This document shows, piece by piece, positions 35,047-42,650 of a stretch of DNA of 64,000 nucleotides (position 1 is its first letter; each line of letters begins with the position of its first letter). A program made the position numbers and the translations under genes. The notes under the pieces were generated by a model that was not told where the DNA came from, searched no databases, and worked only from the letters and a program-made list of their open reading frames with translations. Origin of the DNA: Caldilineaceae bacterium. Its GTDB lineage: Bacteria > Chloroflexota > Anaerolineae > Caldilineales > Caldilineaceae. The DNA lies in the NCBI GenBank assembly GCA_022824025.1, contig JAJEBF010000056.1:62001-126000 (forward strand), given 5' to 3'.

Positions 35047-37218
35047 ATGTCGAAGGCTCCCTGGCATGGCGCGGCCAAGTCGATAGGGGCGGCCGTCCGG
35101 AAGACGATAGAGGCGGCCCTGCCGTTGGCGTGGTTCGCCGCGGCAGCGGCCCTGCTCCTGTCGCCGCAGATCTCCCATGCCCACGCGCTGCTCCTGCGCG
35201 CCGACCCCCAGCCAAACGCAGAACTCACGCAGCCGCCCGACGCCATCCAGTTCTGGTTCAGCGAACCCCTCGAACATGCCTTCACCGGCGCCCGCGTTCT
35301 CGACGCCGCCGGATCCGAGATTCCTGCCGGCGCGCCGCAATTTGACCCCGCCGACCCCACCCACCTCACCCTGCCGCTGGAAAAGATCGAGCCCGGCGTC
35401 TACACCGTCGTCTGGCAGACTCTCTCCTCCGTTGACGGCCATGAATGGGTCGGCTCCTTTCCCCTCACCATCCTCAACCCCGACGGGTCGCGACCCACCG
35501 GCGCCCCTGTTGAAGTCACCGTCAACCCCCGGCAGGGCCTGCCGCCTCTCGCCGATTCCATCCTCCGCTGGCTCTCGCTCATCGGCGCGGCGCTGCTGGT
35601 CGGCGCACTGTCTTTCCGCTGGCTTCTGGCCCGGCCGAGAGCGGATGACAGCCCCGGTCCTTCTTTCGATGCCCTGTTCGTCCCATCCGCCATCGCCGGC
35701 GCGCTGCTCCTGATCGCCGCCGGTTGGCTGCAATTTCTGCTCCAGTCCATTCGCCTGGGCGGCCACAATGAATTCCTCGAGCTCCTGCTCGCCACCCGCC
35801 CGGGCCGCCTCCTGCTGATCCGCCAGTCGCTGCTGGCCGGCATCCTCCCGCTGCTTGTCCCCAACGGCTGGGCCAGGATCCTTTTCGCCCGGTCCATACC
35901 GCTTGGCCTGGCCCGGCGCATCTGGCAACTTCTCTTCGTTCTCTACGTCTGGCTCATCGGGTTTGCGCTGGGCGGCACGCTCATCTACGGCCCCAACCTG
36001 TGGATCTTCGTGGGCGGGATTCTGTTCATCGGCAGCGGCTGGTCCGAGCTGCTGTATGGCGGCGAAAAGACCTGGCATAGAGCTTTCCCCCAGAGAACAT
36101 GGGCGACTTTGCTGACCCTGGCAGCGCTCTTTACCTATGCCGCCAGCAGCCATGCCGCCGCCGCCCCTGGCAGCGGTTGGGCCGTCGCCGCCGATTTCAC
36201 GCATCTCGTCGCGGCCGCGGCCTGGGCCGGCGGCCTCGTCTTCCTGGCGCTCCTCCTGCTGCGTATGCGCCTACTCCGCAATGCCCCCGAACCGGAAGCG
36301 TTGAACCGCCTTCTGCGCCGCTTCTCGCTCAGCGCGCAGGTGGCCGTTTTCGTTCTCGCCCTTACAGGTCTTTTCAGCAGCTTTGTGCAACTCCCTGACA
36401 TCGACAGCCTCTTCAATTCCACCTACGGCCGCGTCCTTCTCATCAAACTGGCGCTTGTCGCTGCCACCCTCGCCCTCGCCTTTCTCAACAACCGCGCCGT
36501 TCGGCGGGCGCAGGAAACCGTCATCCCCCAACCCGGTCTGAACCGTTTTTCGCGGCGCGTCGCGATCGAGGCCGGATTGGCCGCCGCGCTGTTCCTCCCG
36601 GTCGCCGTCCTTGTGCAGACGCCCACGCCGAACCTCCCTCCGCAAACACGGCCCGCGACGCCCTCGCTGCCCTTCAACGAAATGTCCTACGACGGGGACC
36701 TGGCCTTCCACCTGCAAGTGACGCCCAACCGGGTCGGCCATAACCGTTATTGGGTTCACCTTTCCCGGCCCGACTCTTCAGACATTGGCGAGGTCCAACT
36801 GGTACGACTCTTCTTTACCCACGAATCAGGGGAAATGGGCCAGGCGCGCCTCGATCTGGACAGCCTGGGCGACGACGCCTTCGCCGGGGAAGGCGCCTTC
36901 CTCAACCGAGACGGCGAGTGGAACCTTTCAGTCTACGTGCGCCGCCGCGGCATGGACGATCTGTTGACCGACATCTCTGTGCTCGTCCCCTCTGAAGAAT
37001 CCGTGCAGCAGACCACCCGCTCCCCCTGGCGCAACCCGGTTCCCCGGCTGCCGGCGGAAGCGGTCGTCGGCGCGCTGCTCATCGCGTTGTCGCTTGTGCC
37101 GCTTCTCTGGCGGCGCCCCCTGCTGCGGGCCAGCCGGGCACTCTATTTCGTCCTGACAATGGCCGCCCTCTTCTTCTTCCTCGGCGGCGCAATGCTCGCC
37201 CTGCTCGCCCTCGCGTAG
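35047..37218 (+). CDS. CopC-CopD fusion, copper uptake membrane protein
   Basis: 723 residues. A signal or anchor helix is followed by SHAHALLLRADPQPNAEL, putting His at the mature N-terminus, and a CopC domain to about residue 155 with the intact site SSVDGHEWVGSF. From about residue 175 to 540 there are eight to nine membrane helices of CopD type, including a His-containing loop (SSHAAAAPGSG). A further extracytoplasmic domain (about 550-670) and a final helix (YFVLTMAALFFFLGGAM) close the protein. Fusions of CopC to CopD act in copper import. The full His-brace site here contrasts with the degenerate one in the preceding gene; the three genes form one operon. Confidence 0.9.
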   Translation: MSKAPWHGAAKSIGAAVRKTIEAALPLAWFAAAAALLLSPQISHAHALLLRADPQPNAELTQPPDAIQFWFSEPLEHAFTGARVLDAAGSEIPAGAPQFDPADPTHLTLPLEKIEPGVYTVVWQTLSSVDGHEWVGSFPLTILNPDGSRPTGAPVEVTVNPRQGLPPLADSILRWLSLIGAALLVGALSFRWLLARPRADDSPGPSFDALFVPSAIAGALLLIAAGWLQFLLQSIRLGGHNEFLELLLATRPGRLLLIRQSLLAGILPLLVPNGWARILFARSIPLGLARRIWQLLFVLYVWLIGFALGGTLIYGPNLWIFVGGILFIGSGWSELLYGGEKTWHRAFPQRTWATLLTLAALFTYAASSHAAAAPGSGWAVAADFTHLVAAAAWAGGLVFLALLLLRMRLLRNAPEPEALNRLLRRFSLSAQVAVFVLALTGLFSSFVQLPDIDSLFNSTYGRVLLIKLALVAATLALAFLNNRAVRRAQETVIPQPGLNRFSRRVAIEAGLAAALFLPVAVLVQTPTPNLPPQTRPATPSLPFNEMSYDGDLAFHLQVTPNRVGHNRYWVHLSRPDSSDIGEVQLVRLFFTHESGEMGQARLDLDSLGDDAFAGEGAFLNRDGEWNLSVYVRRRGMDDLLTDISVLVPSEESVQQTTRSPWRNPVPRLPAEAVVGALLIALSLVPLLWRRPLLRASRALYFVLTMAALFFFLGGAMLALLALA

Positions 37219-37507
37219 CGGCCTGGCCCTGTCCGTAGCGTCGAGTCCCCGCGGAACCAGCGCCGCAAGAACACGACGGCTGCCCCGCCACCGCCGCCAT
37301 CCAGCCCCGCTGCGACTGCGCTGTGTGTCCCCGCGAGAGCAGGCATGCCTCCTTTTCGGCCCTCAAATCATTCTCTTACACTCCGCAAATGCAGCTGCGA
37401 TGAACGCTGGCTAAACTGAATGCAGAAACGTGCCGCCATTCCCGCACTCCGAAGCGCCCTGGAACGCCGGGCGCGGAACGGGGAAGCGTTCCGAAAAGGA
37501 GAGTTCA

Positions 37508-40129
37508 ATGAGATTTGATCGCCTGACCGAGAAGGCAAGCGAAGCAATCGTCGAGGCCCAGAACGAGGCCCGCGCATACAGCCACGCCAGCATCGACCCG
37601 GAGCACCTTCTGCTTGTCCTGCTGCGCCAGCAAGGGGGCGTCGTGCCCGCGGTTATCGATCGCCTGGGAGGAGACAGAGAAGCGCTTGAGGCCGGTGTGG
37701 AGCGGCTGCTCGCCGCAAAGTCCCGCGTCAGCGGCAGTTCGGCGGACATGCGGCTGGGCCGCGAACTGGCGCAGCTCCTGCAGGAGGCCGAGACCATTGC
37801 CGCCAACATGAAGGACGAATACACCTCCACCGAGCATCTCCTCATGGCCATGGCCTCCGCCCGCAACGGCGAGCTCCGCGCCCTGCTGGAACGCCATGGG
37901 ATCGACGACAATCGCATCATGCAGGGGCTGGCCGCGGTGCGCGGCAGCCAGCGCGTCACCAGCCAGACCCCCGAAGCGCAGTACGAAGCCCTCGTGAAAT
38001 ACGGCCGCGACCTGACCGCCGACGCCGGCAAAGGAAACCTGGACCCCATCATCGGCCGCGACCAGGAGATCCGTCGCGTCATCCAGATTCTCAGCCGGCG
38101 CACCAAGAACAACCCCGTGCTGATCGGCGAACCGGGCGTCGGCAAGACCGCCATCGCCGAAGGCCTGGCGCAGCGTATCGTCAACGGCGACGTGCCCACC
38201 ACCCTCAGGGACAAGCGTCTCGTCTCGCTGGACCTGGGCGCGCTCGTGGCCGGGGCCAAATACCGCGGCGAGTTCGAAGAACGCCTCAAGGCCGTCCTCA
38301 ATGAGATCCGCGACGCCGAAGGCAAAGTCCTCCTGTTCATCGACGAAATGCATACCCTCGTCGGCGCAGGCGCGGCCGAAGGCTCCATGGACGCCTCCAA
38401 CATGCTCAAGCCCATGCTGGCTCGCGGCGAGCTCCATGCCATCGGCGCGACCACCCTCGACGAATACCGCAAACACATCGAGAAAGACGCCGCCCTCGAA
38501 CGCCGCTTCCAGCCCGTCTTCGTCGGCGAACCTTCCGTGGAGGACACAGTCTCCATCCTGCGCGGGCTGAAGGAGCGCTACGAAGTGCATCACGGCGTGC
38601 GCGTCACCGACGGCGCCGTCATCGCCGCGGCCCAGCTCAGCCACCGCTACATCAGCGACCGCCAGCTGCCCGATAAGGCCATCGACCTGGTCGACGAGGC
38701 CGCCAGCAGGCTGCGCATGCAGATCGACTCCAAACCCAAACGACTGGACGAGCTGGAACGCCAGGCAATGCAACTGGAGATTGAACGCGAAGCCCTGCGC
38801 AAAGAGTCCGACGAAGCCAGCAAGCAGCGGCTGGAAGCGCTCGAAAAAGAACTGGCCGATCTGCAGGAAATCAGCTCCGAACTCTCCATCCGCTGGCAGG
38901 CCGAACGGACCTCCATCCAGGCCTTGCGCTCCCTCAAAGAGGAAAGTGAGCAGCTGCGCACCGACATCGAGCAGGCCGAACGGGACTACGACCTCCAGCG
39001 GGCCGCAGAGCTCCGCTACGGTCGCATGAACGAACTGCAACAGCAACTGGACGAGGCCGCCGAAAATGTGGCTGCCATCCAGGCCGGCGGCGCGCTCCTC
39101 AAGGAAGAGGTCGACGACGACGAAATCGCCGCCGTCGTCAGCGAATGGACCGGCATCCCCGTCAACAAGCTGATGGAGGGCGAGCGCGAACGGCTCGTGC
39201 GCATGGACGAAGAGCTGCACCGCCGCGTGATCGGCCAGGAGCGGGCCGTCACCGCGGTCGCCTCTGCCATCCGCCGCAGCCGGGCCGGTCTTCAGGACCC
39301 CAACCGCCCCATCGGCAGCTTCATCTTCCTCGGCCCCACTGGCGTAGGCAAGACAGAGCTGGCGCGCGCCCTCGCCGAATACCTCTTCGACGACGAAAAC
39401 AACCTGGTCCGCATCGACATGAGCGAATATCAGGAGCGGCACACCGTCGCCCGCCTGCTCGGCGCCCCGCCCGGCTACGTCGGCTACGACGAGGGCGGCC
39501 AGCTCACCGAAGCCGTTCGCCGCCGCCCTTACTCAGTCGTTCTCTTCGACGAGATCGAAAAGGCCCACGTGGAAGTCTTCAACGTGCTCCTGCAGGTCCT
39601 CGACGACGGCAGACTGACCGACGGGCAGGGCCGCACCGTAGATTTCCGCAACACGGTCATCATCATGACCAGCAATATCGGCAGCCACTATATTCTCGAC
39701 GTCGCCGGCGTTGACGAGGAGGTCGAACGCCGGGTGATGACCGCCATGCGCCAGCAGTTCCGCCCCGAATTCCTCAACCGGGTCGACGAAATCGTCATCT
39801 TCCACAGCCTCGCCGCCGACCACCTCGACGGCATCGCCGGCATTCAGCTGGACCGCCTGCGCGCCCTGCTCGCCGACCGCGACATCTCGCTGGAACTGAC
39901 CGACGAGGCCAAAGCCCTCATCGTCCAGGACGGCTACGACCCAGCCTACGGCGCGCGGCCGCTCAAGCGCGCCATTCAGCGTCTCGTCGCCGACCCGCTC
40001 GCGCTCGAAATCCTCGACGGACGCATCGAAAACGGAGACAGCGTCACCGCCTCCGCGCAGCACGACAAGATCATCTTCTCCGTCGCGGCATCCGCTGAAC
40101 TGATGCCCGCCATGCAGGCCAGCGGCTAA
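37508..40129 (+). CDS. clpB: ATP-dependent disaggregase ClpB
   Basis: Hsp100 unfoldase (873 residues) that rescues aggregated proteins with DnaK. N-domain with two Clp repeats (residues about 1-150: LTEKASEAIVEAQNEARAYS, STEHLLMAMAS), first AAA domain with Walker A GEPGVGKT and Walker B LLFIDEMH, a middle coiled-coil domain (about 400-530) as in ClpB rather than ClpA, and second AAA domain with Walker A GPTGVGKT and VVLFDEIEKAH. The middle domain separates it from ClpC, and no ClpP-binding loop is apparent. The ATG at 37508 follows AAGGAG. No HrcA/CIRCE repeat was seen in the 289-base upstream region, nor a clear heat-shock promoter. Confidence 0.95.
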   Translation: MRFDRLTEKASEAIVEAQNEARAYSHASIDPEHLLLVLLRQQGGVVPAVIDRLGGDREALEAGVERLLAAKSRVSGSSADMRLGRELAQLLQEAETIAANMKDEYTSTEHLLMAMASARNGELRALLERHGIDDNRIMQGLAAVRGSQRVTSQTPEAQYEALVKYGRDLTADAGKGNLDPIIGRDQEIRRVIQILSRRTKNNPVLIGEPGVGKTAIAEGLAQRIVNGDVPTTLRDKRLVSLDLGALVAGAKYRGEFEERLKAVLNEIRDAEGKVLLFIDEMHTLVGAGAAEGSMDASNMLKPMLARGELHAIGATTLDEYRKHIEKDAALERRFQPVFVGEPSVEDTVSILRGLKERYEVHHGVRVTDGAVIAAAQLSHRYISDRQLPDKAIDLVDEAASRLRMQIDSKPKRLDELERQAMQLEIEREALRKESDEASKQRLEALEKELADLQEISSELSIRWQAERTSIQALRSLKEESEQLRTDIEQAERDYDLQRAAELRYGRMNELQQQLDEAAENVAAIQAGGALLKEEVDDDEIAAVVSEWTGIPVNKLMEGERERLVRMDEELHRRVIGQERAVTAVASAIRRSRAGLQDPNRPIGSFIFLGPTGVGKTELARALAEYLFDDENNLVRIDMSEYQERHTVARLLGAPPGYVGYDEGGQLTEAVRRRPYSVVLFDEIEKAHVEVFNVLLQVLDDGRLTDGQGRTVDFRNTVIIMTSNIGSHYILDVAGVDEEVERRVMTAMRQQFRPEFLNRVDEIVIFHSLAADHLDGIAGIQLDRLRALLADRDISLELTDEAKALIVQDGYDPAYGARPLKRAIQRLVADPLALEILDGRIENGDSVTASAQHDKIIFSVAASAELMPAMQASG

Positions 40130-40311
40130 CCCCCGCGCCGCGGCGGGCCGCCCCATTTCGCCAACGCTCTGTCGTGCGTTCCGCAAAACAAAGGGGATTA
40201 TATGCTTTAGTCACATTGGAGAGGGAAAGAGAAAAACGAGCGGAATTCAAAACAAGGGATTCAGGCCGTCTTGTTACCTTTGCCCCTATGAGCAAGAAAG
40301 GCACACTTTGA

Positions 40312-40671
40312 TTAGCGAGGGTGGTACTTGCCGTCATTCGTTATGTTGTGCTGCGGATTCCGTCCATTGTTTTGACGGAATGTCTTCAGCTTCGCTCTTT
40401 CCACGCCCTCAGCTTTAGAGCGGGACGTGGGACGTGTTTCCACTACTAAACGGTCTCCAGCCCCCAATTTACCTGTTTTTCTGTGTTGAGCCGCCCGGCG
40501 AGTGGGATTATTGGTGGCGCCGATGTACTTGGTTTTTCCATTGGCTCCCTTAATGGAATACTGAACGGATTTACCGTTTCTGACTTGGCCTTTTCGTCGA
40601 TTTGAACGATTGCCACCAGTGGATGACCGTCCTCTCCTGGATCCTCTGCCCTTACTGAATCCTCTTGGCAT
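40312..40671 (-). CDS. Small GIY-YIG nuclease-domain protein
   Basis: 119 residues. The first 30 are Arg/Gly/Ser-rich and highly basic. Residues about 37-115 fit a GIY-YIG domain: VQYSIKG for the GIY strand, TKYIGATNNPTRRAAQH for YIG with the following Arg, the catalytic-type Glu in AEGVERAKLKTF, and the usual end phrase NGRNPQHN. The fold looks complete. Such stand-alone domains resemble C-terminal nuclease toxins of polymorphic toxin systems and small mobile-element nucleases, but no delivery module or immunity gene is obvious. Base composition is clearly less GC-rich than the flanking clpB and desaturase genes. Confidence 0.75.
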   Translation of the reverse strand: MPRGFSKGRGSRRGRSSTGGNRSNRRKGQVRNGKSVQYSIKGANGKTKYIGATNNPTRRAAQHRKTGKLGAGDRLVVETRPTSRSKAEGVERAKLKTFRQNNGRNPQHNITNDGKYHPR

Positions 40672-40716
40672 GATGTTCTTCTTGTGGGGTTGGGGTAAAA
40701 TCCGATGTAAGTCCTC

Positions 40717-40743
40717 AAAAAAAGTGCCACCCCATGGGGTGGC
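40717..40743 (-). terminator. Rho-independent terminator
   Basis: On the minus strand the palindrome GCCACCCCATGGGGTGGC is followed by ACTTTTTTT. It lies downstream of the gene at 40797-41099 and upstream of the GIY-YIG gene, so these are probably separate transcripts. Confidence 0.8.
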
Positions 40744-40796
40744 GAAGTGGAACTTATGTCGAATCGTGCCGCGAGTTAAGTAGTGGTGTTTTGGGT

Positions 40797-41099
40797 TTAT
40801 TGGGGTTTTCTATGTGTCCACAGAGTGATGCCAACAAGGATGAGGAATCCGCCCCCCATTGTCCACTTTATGCCATTCACTTCGCCCCGCAAATTAGCTA
40901 TTTCGGTACGTACTGATTCAACTTCAGTACGTACTGATTCAACTTCGGTACGCACTGACTCGACATCAGCCTTGGTGGCTAGATACTCGTATGCGCTTTC
41001 AAGGCGCGCAACTCTCTCACTATTTTCCGCGATTGATTGCGCGTGGACCGGCGCGCCAAACAAAGATATAAAGAAAACGGCAATGGCGACTCTAAGCAT
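40797..41099 (-). CDS. Small membrane protein with three-heptad coiled coil
   Basis: 100 residues. Signal peptide or N-terminal helix (LRVAIAVFFISLFGAPVHA), then a coiled-coil region in which the heptad VESVRTE appears three times (DVESVRTEVESVRTEVESV), and a C-terminal membrane helix (WTMGGGFLILVGITLW) ending in RKPQ. The heptads are encoded by a 21-base tandem DNA repeat at 40904-40966. The helix followed by a short basic tail recalls small phage or mobile-element membrane proteins, but no family is recognised. A promoter with TTGACA and TAGTGT precedes it. Confidence 0.65.
   Translation of the reverse strand: MLRVAIAVFFISLFGAPVHAQSIAENSERVARLESAYEYLATKADVESVRTEVESVRTEVESVRTEIANLRGEVNGIKWTMGGGFLILVGITLWTHRKPQ
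40904..40966 (-). repeat. 21-base tandem repeat, three units
   Basis: Units 40904-40924, 40925-40945 and 40946-40966 share the core GTACGTACTGATTCAACTT; the third has diverged at several positions. The repeat is in frame and encodes one coiled-coil heptad per unit. Confidence 0.85.
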
Positions 41100-41105
41100 A
41101 GGCCC

Positions 41106-41134
41106 ACACTAGCATACCAAAATCCGATTGTCAA
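41106..41134 (-). promoter_or_regulatory. Promoter of the coiled-coil protein gene
   Basis: On the minus strand, TTGACA (41134-41129), a 17-base spacer ending in TATGC and TAGTGT (41111-41106). The predicted leader is very short, since the start codon is at 41099. Confidence 0.6.
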
Positions 41135-41161
41135 TCGTTATCGTAAATGGCTTGTTTTCGG

Positions 41162-41190
41162 TTGCGCAGCCGTCAGGAATCAGTTACAAT
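41162..41190 (+). promoter_or_regulatory. Promoter of the desaturase gene
   Basis: TTGCGC at 41162-41167, a 17-base spacer and TACAAT at 41185-41190, 84 bases before the start codon and back to back with the leftward promoter. Confidence 0.6.
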
Positions 41191-41273
41191 TCCCCCTGTA
41201 AATGTCCCGGCTTCCCCCACCTGCCAGGACCGCCGCAATACCCCGATGCACCGCAAGGAAAGGACCGCCGGCC

Positions 41274-42314
41274 ATGACCTACGGACCCGCGCAAGCCAAA
41301 ATCAACTGGTACCGATCCCCCATCGATCGAGCCGTGCTCGCCGAACTCAATCAACGCAGCGATCTGTTCGGCTTCTTGCAGTCTCTCGGCCATCTCGGCC
41401 TGCTGGCCCTGACCGGCGCCGCGGCCTGGTTCTCCCTGCAGGCGGGGCTCTGGTGGGCTCTCCTCATCGCCCTCTTCCTGCACGGCACCTTCTACGCCTT
41501 CCTCCTAAACGGCTTCCACGAACTCTGCCACCGCACCGTCTTTCGCACAAAGAGTCTCAATGAGTTTTTCTTGCGCGTCTTCAGTTTCCTGGGCCTGTTC
41601 AATCACGTCTATTTCTGGACGAGCCATCAGGAACATCACAAATACACCCTCCACCCTCCCGACGATCTCGAGGTCGTTCTGCCGGTGGATTTCACGCGTA
41701 AAGCCTTTTACCAGACGGCTCTCATCAACCCGAAGGGGCTGGTCCAGCGCTTCAGAGGCCTGATACGGCTCAGCTTTGGGCGCCTGGAAGGCGAGGAAGG
41801 TGACTGGGAACATATCCTCTTTCCGCCGGAGGCGACAGAAAAGCGCCGCCTCCTCTTCGGCTGGGCGCGCGTCCTCCTCGTCGGGCACCTCCTCCTGGCC
41901 GCCGTTTCACTGGCCCTTCATTTCACCGTGCTGCCCGGCCTCTGGCTCCTGCCAGTCCTGGTTACGCTGGCCCCCTTCTACGGCGGCTGGCTGCTCTTCC
42001 TCTGCAACAACACCCAGCACGTCGGCCTGATGGACAACATCCCCGACTTCCGTCTCTGCACCCGCACTTTCAGGGTCAACCCGTTCGTGCAGTTTCTCTA
42101 CTGGCACATGAACTACCACATCGAGCATCACATGTACGCCGCCGTGCCATGCTACAAACTGGGCAAGCTCCATCGGGCGATAGAGCGCGACCTCCCGCCC
42201 GTCCCGGTCGGCATCGTCGCCACCTGGCGCGAAATCGCCGCCATCCTCGAAAAGCAGCGTGAGGATCCCAGCTACCAGCACCTGCCCGACGCGCCCAACC
42301 CCGTTCTCGCCTGA
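41274..42314 (+). CDS. Membrane fatty acid desaturase
   Basis: Di-iron acyl-lipid or acyl-CoA desaturase-family protein, 346 residues. The three His boxes are intact: HELCH at 82-86, HQEHH at 118-122 and HIEHH near 282. Hydrophobic helices flank them (about 36-80, 100-115, 200-250). It lacks a fused cytochrome b5 or ferredoxin domain. The ATG at 41274 (MTYGPAQAK) follows a purine-rich AAGGAAAGGA. The protein could also be a beta-carotene or sphingolipid-type hydroxylase, since this superfamily shares the His boxes. It is transcribed alone from the promoter at 41162-41190. Confidence 0.9.
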   Translation: MTYGPAQAKINWYRSPIDRAVLAELNQRSDLFGFLQSLGHLGLLALTGAAAWFSLQAGLWWALLIALFLHGTFYAFLLNGFHELCHRTVFRTKSLNEFFLRVFSFLGLFNHVYFWTSHQEHHKYTLHPPDDLEVVLPVDFTRKAFYQTALINPKGLVQRFRGLIRLSFGRLEGEEGDWEHILFPPEATEKRRLLFGWARVLLVGHLLLAAVSLALHFTVLPGLWLLPVLVTLAPFYGGWLLFLCNNTQHVGLMDNIPDFRLCTRTFRVNPFVQFLYWHMNYHIEHHMYAAVPCYKLGKLHRAIERDLPPVPVGIVATWREIAAILEKQREDPSYQHLPDAPNPVLA

Positions 42315-42650
42315 CCCCCGCAGTCCCCCCTGCAGCTGGGGCCTCCCCCAACCCCCGCCCTTCAACCGGGTCGCCATGCCATCTGTCGGCGGCCCCTCCG
42401 CGCCCCGCCCTTCTCGCGCGCCGCCTATGTTCCAATCCAACCAGGCGCCGCCAGCCGCCTGATCTCTGATAAAGGGGGCGGGGCAGTGCCAGGACCAGGT
42501 CATCCTGCGCTGATCCCCGGCGGCAAACACCCGCCGCCGGGCCGGGGGACACCCCCGGACCCCCGCCGCGCCGCCCGCTCGCCCCGCGCCCGCCGCGCCT
42601 CCAGTCCCGCGGGCTTCGTCTACCCCCAGGGCGGGGGCGACAACTATCCA
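42315..42650. other. Very GC-rich spacer between convergent genes with two hairpins
   Basis: No gene is supported here. Two adjacent perfect inverted repeats stand out: CCCGGCGGC / GCCGCCGGG at 42516-42541 and CCGGGGG / CCCCCGG at 42542-42558. They may stop transcription from both sides, though no T tract follows. An ACTATCCACT direct repeat sits at the right end. Confidence 0.5.

Noticed and set aside
37505..39442. A 645-codon open frame on the minus strand opposite clpB
   Set aside because: Antisense shadow of a gene whose plus-strand product is unmistakably ClpB.
40904..40966. Possible CRISPR array because of three 21-base repeats
   Set aside because: There are no spacers; the units are contiguous and in frame within a coding region.
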